DNA from: Blasia pusilla
Taxonomy: Eukaryota; Marchantiophyta; Marchantiopsida; Blasiales
Length of the DNA: 64,000 nt
Assembly: GCA_050084515.1 (NCBI GenBank)
Contig: CM114273.1
Coordinates: forward strand, 3,286,001 to 3,350,000
Direction: 5' to 3'
Below are positions 19,641-31,249 of this stretch, piece after piece. Every line of letters begins with the position of its first letter. The first letter of the stretch is position 1. A program made the translations under genes and the position numbers. The notes beneath the pieces are model-generated. The model did no database searches and was not told the origin of the DNA. It saw only the letters and a program-made list of their open reading frames with translations.

Positions 19641-21960
19641 GGAAAAAATAGTCTAAAAAATTCAATTTGAAAAAGAAATCGTATACAATTTATTTTTCCT
19701 CATCCTAAAAAATATGAGTCCACCATTGGAAGTTTTCAAAATCAAGAGAGTGTCTCAATTTCACAAAGTTGAAGGCCTTTCTCTTCGTTCATTTATGGGG
19801 TTTCTCATGCCTTTTTCTTTTTTCTATCGCCATTGCTATAATTTTACCCTCTTTATAGGAAAAATTCATGTAGGCCATACATAATCCAAGAAAATCATAA
19901 ATTTAAAAATTCAATTAGGCCATTAAAAATTTATATATTAAATAAGATCCAAGGTCCAAAAAAATATTCTTACATTAGCTCCATCATATCTTTTAGAGGC
20001 TTCAAAGTTTGATATTTCTAAACTCGACTATATGTCTCCTCAAATATTAAGATGTTGGCTAATGTTAGTAGAAATTCATTTGGATGCTAGAAGAGATCTA
20101 GTCTTGAAGAAACAAGGGTTCATGCATCTAAATCCACTCTAATGTTAATAAGTATGAATTCACTATTTTTGCAAGGACCTTCTTTTTCATGAAGGACTTG
20201 GAGCGCAAGTACCAAAAATACTTAATCCCCCTGTCTTCATATTATAGTGTGAGTTTCTTCACACTTTAATATCTACTAGAGATGATGTTGCAACATTCTA
20301 CTTGCACATATTTATCTTTCAAGCTACAAAATATTCCTCCATGAATTTTCTTAAAGAAGAAAAAAAATTCCCCAATTTTAAGTAGAATTGGTTTACTTCA
20401 AGTTTCTTCCAACCCCCAAAATACATCTCATCATCATGAGACTTCACTTTCCATATTAAATAAACTCCATTCTTTCAATTGCAATATATAATAAATCATT
20501 CAGTTTTTCATAATTTATTCTTACCCACTTATAATTAAAAGAGTTCACCATAGGAGATAATATGATGTCCTACCTCTCCTGTAAAAAGAGTAATTCCATT
20601 TAGAAAATATTTTCCTCTCAAAATTGATCCTTCTTCCTAAAATGATAAATATATTTTTTAATATTTGCACAAAATTTTAAAAAAATTCAAGAGTATATGA
20701 CATTCTAACATCAATCACAAAAATAGGATGAAATTTTCAAAAAAAGATAGTATCAAATTTTAAGATACCATTGGACACTCTATGAATGTTATGCCTTTTC
20801 AAATTTAAAAAATGGAAGATAAATACTTATACACAAGAATGATACCATGAATGAACTTTATATGCTCACATGACTAAGTGAATGAATTTTCTACTAGGCT
20901 AAGATGGCATATAGCCAACCCAAAATTGCCATATCTTCCCCTTTGGTGGTGAGACATGGTCTCATTGAGATTTAGATCTGATAAACAAGGGTCCTATTTT
21001 TAGATTTATGATTTTCAAATTTTTTAATTACCAATTTTATTTGAAAATTTCCATTTAATTTTTTCATTTTAAATATTATTCTATGAAAAAAAATGAAAAT
21101 TAATTAAGAATATAAGACTTGTGAAGGAAAATTATCTTATAAATAATTTTAAATAGGAAAAAATTTGAGGTGACTCATTTACTCTAAGACTTGTAAAAAG
21201 AAAAAATTGAGTCATTATATTATATATGACTTCAAATAATTTGAATTTGAATTAATTTCATCAATATGTATAGTGCAGTCAGAAAAATTAATGAAATTAA
21301 TTTTTTAAATTTTTTTATGAAGTTCTTTACCTTTTTCAGAGTTCAAATATTCCTCGCATAAAATCTCGAATATTATCATATTATTAAAGATGTTAGTCTT
21401 TTTTGAACAATTTTTTTTCATGTCCGAAGCAAAAAGGGGGATTTTCAAAAAGTAAATTTTATTTTCACAAATTCTTAATCTAAAATCTATATTATTATCG
21501 GAAAGTGTCTTCTCATTTTGCAAACACCTCTAGTTGACACTTTCGTCCAATAAAATTGACCCCTTTTTAATAGATAGGATTAGAATTAATAAGTTGCCCA
21601 CTTTTTGAACGAATAGGATTGGAAAGAAATTTAAATGACATTTGAAAATATTTATGAGAGGTAATTCAAATCAATACATGTCGAAAGCTTCCCCTAGTAT
21701 ACCTATACTATCATTTACATGTTAAAATCTAGAAACACACGTGTCTAAGTGCTTCACATGTCACAAAAATCCAACCAGAAATACTTTAAATTAAAAAAAT
21801 AAAATTTTAAATGAATTATGGATTCATCCCAACTAACCTATTCTCATTTTTCCACTATCAGAAATTCACAAAGATTTTCATCACCATTTTCATTTCCGTG
21901 CATGCTACGCAACATTCGAAATGACTAGCATCACTCACGAAGTGAAATTGTGAATGATGC
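19640..21960. other. Strongly AT-rich non-coding stretch
   Basis: More than two kilobases of A/T-rich sequence with homopolymer runs and only tiny open frames on both strands. No protein, RNA gene or tandem array was recognised. Confidence 0.6.
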
Positions 21961-21963
21961 TAA

Positions 21964-22150
21964 GGGCCGGGTCCCATGGGCGGGTACGACACAACTTTTG
22001 GACGCAGAAATTGTCCGGAGTCTTGGCGACCTTGAATATTACCCGTCCGGCGGTTACTAAGAGCATTCGATGTGTTTTCTTTAATTATCCATTGGAGAAA
22101 TAATTTGGTCTCAGAAATGAACCTCTATAGCCGTCCATGGGACCCGGGCC
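21964..22150. mobile_element. PIF/Harbinger (Tourist-like) MITE
   Basis: A 187-bp element with terminal inverted repeats GGGCCGGGTCCCATGG (21964-21979) and CCATGGGACCCGGGCC (22135-22150), differing at one position, flanked by TAA on both sides (21961-21963 and 22151-22153). A three-base TAA duplication with GG-starting ends is the mark of PIF/Harbinger MITEs. It has no coding capacity, so it would depend on a transposase elsewhere. Confidence 0.8.
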
Positions 22151-22199
22151 TAAGCCACGCTTACTAGTAAGCCATTAAAGTGGTGGTAAGTACACGGTA

Positions 22200-23030
22200 C
22201 CTTTGATTACCGGCTGAGGGTCCTTCAAACGATGAGGGACCCTCATCTTTCGTTGGATGCTGCCTATTAAAGGCAACCGCTCGCTCTCTTTTCCTCCCCA
22301 TCATTCAGGAGCTCTGCAAAACAGTGGTGAAAATAGCAGTTCACCTTCTTTCCGTTCATCTCTCTGGATATGGCCTCAGCTCCCTATTTCAACAACATGA
22401 GCCTCAAATCGAACCCTTCTTGCCGCCCAGGTCAAGGAAAGTAGGAGTCGTATCCATGCCCAAATCAGATAATGCTAGTGTTGGAGCAAGTCAGCTAAGT
22501 GTACAACAGACCTATGAAGATCTAGATCCGAATAACTCACCTGGAATTACCATGGGCTGGAGATCGGTGGGCGGCAGAAATCCCTTTCTCAGCATGTTGG
22601 AGGTCACGTGAAGGCCATGCACAGACAGGAGATGCTGGCTGCATCCTGTGGCACCAAAATTGGGACATACATTTGTGGGTTGGAATTTGGTCGACCGTTA
22701 AGCAAAGGCTCGTCGTCGATCGGATAGATTCCGACAATGAAACTTTGACGGACTTATGTTGGATCCTAATGTTTCCAAGGCACATGTGTTGACTGACTCA
22801 CCTGGAGATCGATAAGAGGAGGCCTAAGACCTTCCATTGCTTCTTCAATGGATGGTTCTAGTAACTGTTAGAGAACTGGGAAACTCACCTGCGTAGTGTG
22901 GGCCATAGGGTGAGATTAGTGACACTTCCCACATTTATATATCTACAGAAAAAGGGGCCGAGCAAACTTTGAAGACCTTCTCCAAACTCAACCTAGACCA
23001 CCGGCTACACTCGTGGGACCTCGGATCTAC
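22200..23030. other. Non-coding stretch with short palindromes
   Basis: GAGGGTCC/GGACCCTC (22216-22223 and 22237-22244) form a small hairpin, followed by a TATA-like GCCTATTAAAGGC near 22261-22273. A 95-codon open frame at 22324-22611 has no recognised domain. I call no gene here. Confidence 0.4.
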
Positions 23031-23830
23031 AGGTGGATGAAGCCATAGCTATAGCGCAACGAGTTGGTTCAGGACTAGATCTGGAACCATGCTTTGGGCT
23101 AAAATTGATCTGGATGATTCCACATCTGGATGTCTGACCCCACCCAAGGCTCTGCCAAGAGTTCCAGGACTGCTAAATTAACTGCTGGTGAGATCTATAA
23201 AAGACGGGTGGCTAAGGGATTTCCAGTTTGAAGAAATCTGTGGCACTGTACAGTTAAATACTCATGTGTTCGATTTACCAGCTGTGATACATAGATCCAA
23301 ACGTCTAACCCCACGGCTCTGCCAAATGTTCCTGGATCATTAAATTGACTGGTGAGAAGATTCAATCCTCGAAGAAGCCATGGAACGTCCACTTGGGACT
23401 CTGAAGAAGTGTGCATAGGCATACTTCTAGTGTCTTCTTGTGTTCAACTTCAGCTCTAAGCTCCACATATGGATCACTTTTCATCTACACAACTCTAACC
23501 CCACGACTTTTCCAACTGTTCCTGGACTACTAAATTAGCCAGTTGGAAGTTCCGATCCACAAAGAAGCGATAGATTTTGGGCCTGAAGAAGTAGATGCAC
23601 AGGCATTTCTGACAGGCTCTACTTAAGACTCTAAGACTTGCTACGAATCCATATCTGGATCATACCACACCGACACAACATCGCCAAATAATCTACAACA
23701 ACTGAACTAACTAGTGGGCTGTTTCGGTCGCCAAATTAGATCCATAATTTCTGGTCTGAAAATATCTGTGAAGATTTACTTTTAATGCAGACTGTTTCAA
23801 CTTACCAGGTGGATCCAATTTCTACACCAT
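23030..23830. repeat. Degenerate tandem array, units of about 170-190 bp
   Basis: A phrase of the form CTAACCCCACGGCTCTGCCAA followed by TTCCTGGA and CTAAATTA recurs at about 23134, 23305, 23495 and, weaker, 23668, each followed by GAAGAA.C.TG..-like text. Spacings are 171, 190 and 173. Copies are well diverged, so the array is old. No coding. Confidence 0.65.
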
Positions 23831-24201
23831 TTGATTAAAGTAAGACTTGGAAGCAACGGACCCACCAAAAAAAGATCCAGTCCGTAATCAACGCTAAGTG
23901 GGACAACTGCACCAAATTCTCTCCGGCCGCCAGATTATGAGGCTATATCCAGTTCTTTGCGCTGCTGGTTACAGATGTGGCACTATAATAATTGGACTAC
24001 CAATTCTGAAGCTAATGCATTCCCAAGGTAGGAAACGGGACAAATTTATTCTACTCGAGTCAAGATTGGCAATAATCCAATCCAAGCGCGTCGAGATTCG
24101 CAAACCAGCTGCGGCTGCATCTAGGAAACTTGGAGTGTGGACTTCGCATTATCCACAGGTTAAGAAACCATATCCATTATACATACCATTGGCAACGAAA
24201 T

Positions 24202-24289
24202 AGATCAGGAACCATCCTGGCTGCCAAACTTGGATTACATGTAGATCTGGAACCATCCTGTGTGCCAGAACCGGATAAAATGTAGATCT
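24202..24289. repeat. 41-bp tandem repeat, two copies
   Basis: GGAACCATCCTG begins units at 24208 and 24249, and both end in ATGTAGATCT; a third partial start lies at 24290. Confidence 0.75.
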
Positions 24290-24964
24290 GGACCCACACC
24301 GACCGAAACTTAACCTCAACCGTAACGGAGTTCCTATCTACAATGCAGCCATGGATTTCTGGTCTGAATAAGTCTTTGAGAGGCATTCAATCCGGCGTAG
24401 TGCTGAATTTCAACTCCAAGCCGTGTAGAGCTGACTATGAAAAGGTCTCCATGATCCCCATTCTCCAAACTTTCGTGTGAAAGTTGGAAGCAGCGGGCCC
24501 AGCTTCAACAATCCGTAATTCACCTGCCCAAAACGGTGACGGACATCACGGAGGACCTCCAATGCAGCAAAGCTGATTGGATAGCTATAGCCCAAAATCT
24601 CATCAGAGGAGAATGATGTATATCTCCAGCATTTTATACCACTGGTTACAAATGTAAATCTGATAATATTTTAGATACGCGTCTTGTATCTGAAGCTAAA
24701 AAAAACCGTCAAGTTTTCCATCTGAGGGGGGGTGGGCATGAATCCCATCCCAGCGGTGAATCGCGTCCAGAAACCACTCTGACAGTAACCTTTGACTATA
24801 GTTACAGAGTTATCCGTGTGGGTTACTGCAGTCTCAAGAAACCTTACGACTCGGCTACTGTTTGTTCAGGACCTGCGCGTTTGCTTCCAGATATGTCCGG
24901 CTTGATTCAAGGCGAAATGCACTCCAAACAATCTTCAACGTGAAGCTATGCTCACTTACCTCCA

Positions 24965-25370
24965 TCTGCCCATAAAACGCTCTAAAAGATCTACAGATGC
25001 AAACCACCACATTTAGCTTCAAGTCGTGACATTTACGGTTCTGGGGGCACGATTACACACCTACAACGGTTCTCCAAAAGTACTAACTTGTGAAGTTGTC
25101 TCTCTCGATCCCTCTGGAAGTCATAACTCAGCTACTACCACCATCTCTTGGACTCGTTAGCTTAGTCTACTTCCGCCCATATAAAGCTCCAAGAGATCTA
25201 CAGATTGGAACCACCGACTTTAGCTTCAAGTAGTGACATATACGGACTTGGGGACACGATTGCCCACCTGAAACGGCTCTTCAAAAGCACGAGCTTGTGA
25301 AATTCTCTCTCTCTCTTTCTCTGGAAGTCTGCACAACCCAGCTACCACAACCATCTCTTGGACTCGTCAC
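24965..25370 (+). repeat. 208-bp tandem duplication upstream of HMA gene, with TATA-like boxes
   Basis: Units 24965-25172 and 25173-about 25370 align along their length (CTGCCCATAAAACGCTC versus CCGCCCATATAAAGCTC at their starts, CATCTCTTGGACTCGT at their ends). The second unit has a good TATA box (CATATAAAG, about 25178-25186) about 270 bases upstream of the HMA start codon; the first has a weaker one. The duplication may therefore have doubled a core promoter (inference). Confidence 0.65.
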
Positions 25371-25458
25371 ATTTTTCTTCAACTGTCAGGTTTTGCTTTC
25401 TTTTTCAACTGTCTAGACCACAAGACCGGCAGATTCAGAACGAGGAGTGAGAGACACG

Positions 25459-27067
25459 ATGCCGGAGTACGTCAACGTCCACTATGGTGACAGATACTAT
25501 GGGGTAGGTGGTGATCACAATCACCATCTTCGAGCTGATTTAAGAAGTGAATGATCATTTGCAGTGAGGCCTAGACTAGAGCTCCGGTTTGTTTCTCCAG
25601 TTATGCTGCTCTTCTAGAATTCATTGCATCTACGTCATTCGATCAAGACTGAGACAAACTTGTGACAACGAGGGTTATACTTGAAGCATTGGAGTTTCCT
25701 TTCCAGCTGCGAAGAAGTTTTTAAATTTCAGTTTTAGTGCTTTACGGTTCGGGTGGAATTAAGAACTGCACTTGGAACTGATAGGATTAGCAAAACTGAC
25801 TTGTAGTCGAGGTAGCTCGATTGTAATCATTCAGAATGTTGATCACCCAGTGAGTAAGTGACCGGAGATGCTATGGGGTTTTGTGAGTGCAGTCAATAGT
25901 GATCATAAATGCACCAGGAAATCCAGCGGGACACATTAGCGCGTGGGAACTGGAGAACATGGGCCTGCGCTGCTCGAGCATGCCATCTCTCCCTCGCACA
26001 TCTCTGGATTATTATCCGTCAGCACCCCCGTACCAATCTCCTCATCAGGTATGAGGCCTGCAGTCTGTGTGCCCATATCCCACGAGTTCCTTCTCGCAAT
26101 CTCCGTCTTGTTTCGTCTTTGCTGAGATTCGTGGCCGCAGTTGAATCCATGGATGTCATCTCGCCCCTGCGCTTGTGGTCATTTCGAGTGGTCTGAAGTG
26201 CTCGAGATCACGGGACGGTCCGTTGGAAAGGATGCAGCTTATTAAGGTTCGTGATCCATGGCATGAATGCACTGCTCTTCAATCCTAGAACGAACGTCGA
26301 AAATGGTCATTTCCTCGAGTCCACAAAGGGCTCCTGGCAGCCTGGGCACTCGGCCGGATATGATAATGGTTGGTAACATCTGCAGTGGTCGCGTTCATAT
26401 GTTTCTGCAGGACGTGGTGCGATTGAAACTGACGATCTGCTGTGACGACGGCAAGAGTAAACTTGAGAAGGCATTGGAAAAGCTGCCTGGTGAGACACAC
26501 GAACGAAACTAGAACTCAGGACGCACTGAAACGCTTCCATCAGAGCTCCGCGTGGAGAAACTCATGTCATGCATGTCAACCCATAATATTGCATCACTGC
26601 TATTCCTGGCTCTGCCATGGATCGTCTCACGAACCTGCATCCTAGACACCCAGGCATTTGATCAAAAGTGTAAGTGTTGTAGAACAGCACAAAGTCGTTC
26701 GTCATGGTAGACTCGGTACTAGTCAGTTTTATCCAGTGGCATAATCATAAATGACAATCCCCACTTACGACTTGCAACACGAGCTGTAGGCATGTATAAG
26801 TCGGGATTCATCAGCTCTTAGTATCTTTTGATGTCAAAGGATTGAACTTCTTCAGCCTCTGCTGTCGTTGCAGGGGTTCATGACGTGCACATCCACGGTT
26901 GGGCTAATGCAATGGTGACAGTGACGGGTCCCGCTGCACCAGAAAAGATACTGAAAACTGCCCGTAAAATTGTGAAAAGTGCCCAGTTCTGGACGGACTC
27001 GGATTTTAACACCTCTGACAACGCTTCTCGTGCCTCTCGAGCGCACTGGGGAAGGTGCAGCACATAG
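25459..27067 (+). CDS. Heavy-metal-associated (HMA) domain protein, three exons
   Basis: Exons 25459-25503, 26411-26489 and 26874-27067 join with consistent phase (phase 0, then phase 1), all with GT-AG borders, to 318 bases: 105 residues and a stop. Residues 17-81 form an HMA fold: VVRLKL, ICCDDG, a helix ending KALEKLPGV (about 35-43), VTVTG (56-60), and PEKILKTARKI (64-74). This is the plant HMA family that binds copper or other soft metals as chaperones or isoprenylated HIPP proteins. The metal motif MxCxxC reads ICCDDG, keeping one Cys of the pair and replacing the second by Gly, so metal binding is doubtful. The C-terminus is not a CaaX box, so it is not a typical HIPP. After the stop the frame stays open for 35 codons, rich in His. 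Exon 1 was chosen because its ATG and donor fit the phase; expression is unproven, and recent decay is possible. Confidence 0.75.
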
Positions 27068-30000
27068 GTTATGATGTTAATGCATTCTCACCTGCAGCAC
27101 AATCAACATTTTCACAACTATAATGATGAAGACATTTCAACTGGAACCCAGGGTTTCATGAATGGAACCAAGTGATGCAGCGCAGATGTGATTCAGAGTG
27201 GATTCATGGCCCAGACCATGCTCGGGCTGCAGTTTGACAGACGATTACGCATATCCGAACCGAATTCATGCATCGGCAGAAGGGTTGCTCGGAATTCAAA
27301 ATGAGAGTACAGATCTATCCAGAAAAAAAGCGTGGCAATTTCCAAAGAGACAGCATCCATCTCCTGATGTGTTGCGGATCTCACCTTGCAATTCTTCATT
27401 TTGTACTTACCAATGGCATTACCCACATGTTGGTAGCCCTGGAGATCAGAAAATACAAGCTAATGATTGATGAGTGGTACTGGCAAGCCAGTACAGGTGT
27501 ACACGATACTGGCACAGAAGCTTCCTGTTGACAAGTCAGTTTAGGGCATCATTATGTTCAGACTCGGCCCAAAACAAAGACTTGCGCGCTTCCAGTATCA
27601 TCATGAGGAGGTCCCCTTGATACTCTTTATATCTCAGTTAAGAGTTTCACCTCATCAGTCTGAGGTTCTCAGGAGGAAAGGTCTCAGTTAGTGACAGATT
27701 TCGTAAAGAGAAGTAGAATAACGTTGGTGTGGGATGCGGAGCAGATCTCGAGGCGTCACCCGTAGATCCTTTCTAGGATTCCGCACCCACGAGATAATAC
27801 GGAGTTTTCGTCCAAGTCCTCTTTTCAAATATTCGACGTACTTTCTTCTAAAAACTATTTTGCGATGATACTTTAATTCAGAGACATTTCAACACTTCGA
27901 CAAGCGTTGCCCCTATTTATCGATTCACATGACCCTTGTAACCTCTGGGCTCATCTTTTCTAAACATCTCAAAAGTGAATTACTGTATTCATCAATTCAG
28001 GGGCCACGAACACAACGGCCCAAGCACCGGTCAAGAGAAAACCAGAGCAAATGACCCTTCACCGGCACAACCAGGCAAGGTCAAAACCCGAACCCATAAC
28101 CCGCATGAAACAGTCTAAAACGAACGCTGTGAAGTATTCAACCGCCTCACCTCAAGCTTTTCTGAGCAGTGCTTTCACAAGAGTCTCGGACCCACAATTA
28201 CACTGATATACTGCGAGCTGCCCAGAATGTCAGAGACAAAGAGTGTGCTTCATCGATAATCTTTAGGTAAACTAAAACTGAAACATTCGCGTCCGAAATT
28301 CGAAGTTTACTGCTCTGAGTTTCAAGGATCGAGAACGATGTCAAGTAATATCTTTTCATGACGATAGTGAGTTCTCATGGCATGATCGATTACCATGAAA
28401 TTCACTTAGGATGGGCCTCGATGTTTGTCGGTCGACCACCTTATCACACATCCAGAGTAGGCAGACGCTGATGAAACTTCATTAGGACTTAAAGGGCTCG
28501 GAATCTGCATCCTGTTAGGTGTCCATTTAGAATAATTCGAAATTGTCCAGTCGATGCGTAAATAGATAGATTTCCCTGCACAGCCTGAGGTCGCCAGCAC
28601 CAGGAATCTGTATCGAAGTTTCCACCATTCGCCGATCGTCCACAAACAATTCTAGATCTGTTTCAACGGACCACTATTTTAGTTAAAGACTTCAGGCATC
28701 TGATTCTAGTTATAATCTCTGATCGATTGATCTTATTTACTCCTCACTCCTACAGAAGTGTTGCGAGAGCAGGATCATCTCACCGAAGCAGGTCCTGTGA
28801 CTTGTATCAAGGCTATCGAGACTGAGCGATTCCATGAGGATCCATGGCCGCCTCTACGCCAAGCTCATGGAATGAACCTCTGGACAGTTCACACATGCTA
28901 CCTCCCGAGGACAAATTAGTTCTAAAAAATCACCTAATTTAAGTGTCAAAAGCCCTTCTTACGTTCATAAGCCCACGGTGATTCCCAAAACCCTCAATTT
29001 CCGTGCCCTTTATGGCAAATGTCATCAATGCTTCCGTTTCAAATGCAGTTCCTTGAGATCTGAGAGAAACACATCTACTGAAATTTAGCGTTCATCCGTG
29101 TTATCATGAAAGAGTACCCATAAATCATGTGAAGTATTCCGACACACTTCATCGATAGGCATGATGACATCTAGCGACTTCCATAGTGCAAGTTAAAGAC
29201 CTTAAGCATAATTCATCATCCATGGATATCGCTCAAAGACGTCACTAGCTATGCATAAATTTGTCCCGCCAAGAAACAAGGCTAATCTTTACAAGCTACG
29301 AAAGGGGCCACAACCTTCCTATGGCGCAGACCTTGCAAAAGGCCGACAGAGTAGGTAAAGCGTTACAACCTAGAAAATTGGTTACCTTATTATTAGGCTA
29401 GGTCACAGCAAAAGAGTTTTCATTCTTGGCTCCAGCAACCAGCATAGCTTTACAAGCTTTACATAGCTTTACAAGCGAGTGTTACTGCAGAAAGAGAATC
29501 TTATGCGCATCACACTTTTGAATACCCTACATAGAGGACTCCTTGGAGTTACGTACATCTCGGTCGGAGGCATGAAGGTTGGCAAAAGTTCGAAGAAGTT
29601 GTTCATACATATATTTCTTATGGCCCTAAATTGTCGCGGGAAACCCACGTTCCAATTTTTCAGGCAGTTGATCCAAATGGCGACAACGAACCTTCAACAC
29701 AATGCACCATATCTACCCTTCGAAATGTTTGGGGCGGTACTCGATGCAAACAATTGAATAGGTTGAAAAACAGGACAAACCCACGCAATTACGAGGCTAA
29801 GATGGCGGCTCGGAAGACCTTTAGATTACAACTTTGTACAAGTTGCTGCACTTGGGTGCTGCAATCATGCCTGGACCAGTGTTCTGTACTTTTTCTTGCT
29901 CAGAATCACTTCTTGCAAACACATATTCAGATGAACTTTGATGAACATAGACGAAGTGCTCCACTTCCAAACCATCCGTGCAAGCTGCGATTTTATAGTT

Positions 30001-31200
30001 AGTTATACAATGAAACCAGTCCCCATGGAGAAGTTGGGGAGTCACGCCAGTCTTGGGTCAATGTGGCATCTGTCTAACTTCAAAAAAAAACAATGTTTCA
30101 TTCCCCGTCTCTCGGAAGAATCAACAGAAGTAGACTTGGAAATTACCGGGGATCACAGTTGACGTCGCCGTGCACTACTCCAAGCGCATACCTGACCTCC
30201 CTGCATCGGGTTCTTCCCAACAAACTTAATGAAATCGAGGGAATAAAGTAAACACTAAGCAGGATTATACAGATTTCGAGACTAAAGATCATCATGAAGG
30301 TTTATTGGTAGGCTCGACTCCTGTGGCTGGTGTACTCTCTTGTCTGGTGAAGTGAATGTCCCTCTCCTCTGCCACACTAACACCAAACTTTCGATATTCG
30401 TTCCTTTGAAGACGATTGACCCTGCGGGCCCGTCACAACTGTCTTTCTTGTACTCGTGTCTTTCTATCTTCCCGGACAAATGAAACGCTAGCAAACTCCG
30501 GCTCACATGCCCACATGATGATTGGCTCTTAGGCTCATTGGTAGAGAAGGCCTTTAAGGTGACGTTGGCACCTCCTCGTTAATCTCCCATTGCTTCAAAA
30601 CTGAGTTCTACATTTAGGACAACTTCGACAAACCGCAGATGGCTGCAGTCGAATGTAAGCATATATCTCTACTACAAGTCAACTCTCTGCTGATCTTCTG
30701 GGTCCCACCAACTCCACGGTCTCTTGGCCTTAGCAGTGACATATAACCCAAGTCCCGGTCTTCCACATCTGCTGAAGGCAATGGAACTGAGCTATTCGCA
30801 TCTATCGACTATGCTTGTGAGATGGGCTTCGCCTGTGACGAAATTTCAAATAAAACAGTGCCTGTCGTATCCTTACGACCACGGATTTCATGTGCAACAA
30901 ACCACTCATTTAAGTAGTGCCTGTCGTAGACCTGCGAACATAGACCCCGCTACATCTCATGTCAAGGAGAGTTTTGGGAGAAACATCAACCTTGGGAACA
31001 GCGTGTGTAGCTCGTCCACGACATGGGCAACACATACGTAAGCAGCTGCTCCCGTACCTCCAGGTTTCCTCCAGGTGATGGAGAAAGTCCGCTCTAACTT
31101 AACGTTGCCACTCCTGAAACAGGGAACACACTCTTACGACTGATTTGAAAGCTTTGGGGGATTGGTCTCCCGCTATTCATGAGAGCTCCATTCATCATCG
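27068..31200. other. No gene recognised
   Basis: This includes the likely 3' flank of the HMA gene. Several 60-120 codon open frames exist on both strands (for example 27268-27531, 29479-29757, 29631-30002 and 30724-31041), but none shows a motif I recognise or supportive splice context. A short repeat of AGTGCCTGTCGTA occurs near 30858 and 30917. Confidence 0.45.
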
Positions 31201-31240
31201 CGGACTCGTCTGAATGCGGCTTGGCATTCAGACGAGTCCG
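31201..31240. repeat. Perfect 17-bp hairpin
   Basis: CGGACTCGTCTGAATGC (31201-31217) and its exact complement (31224-31240) are separated by six bases. A strong isolated stem-loop; a factor-independent terminator is not expected in a plant nuclear genome. Confidence 0.85.
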
Positions 31241-31249
31241 AGGCGTAGA

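Noticed and set aside
26285-26540. Minus-strand frames over the HMA exon 2 region
   Set aside because: They are shadows of the plus-strand HMA exon and its flanks, with no motif of their own.
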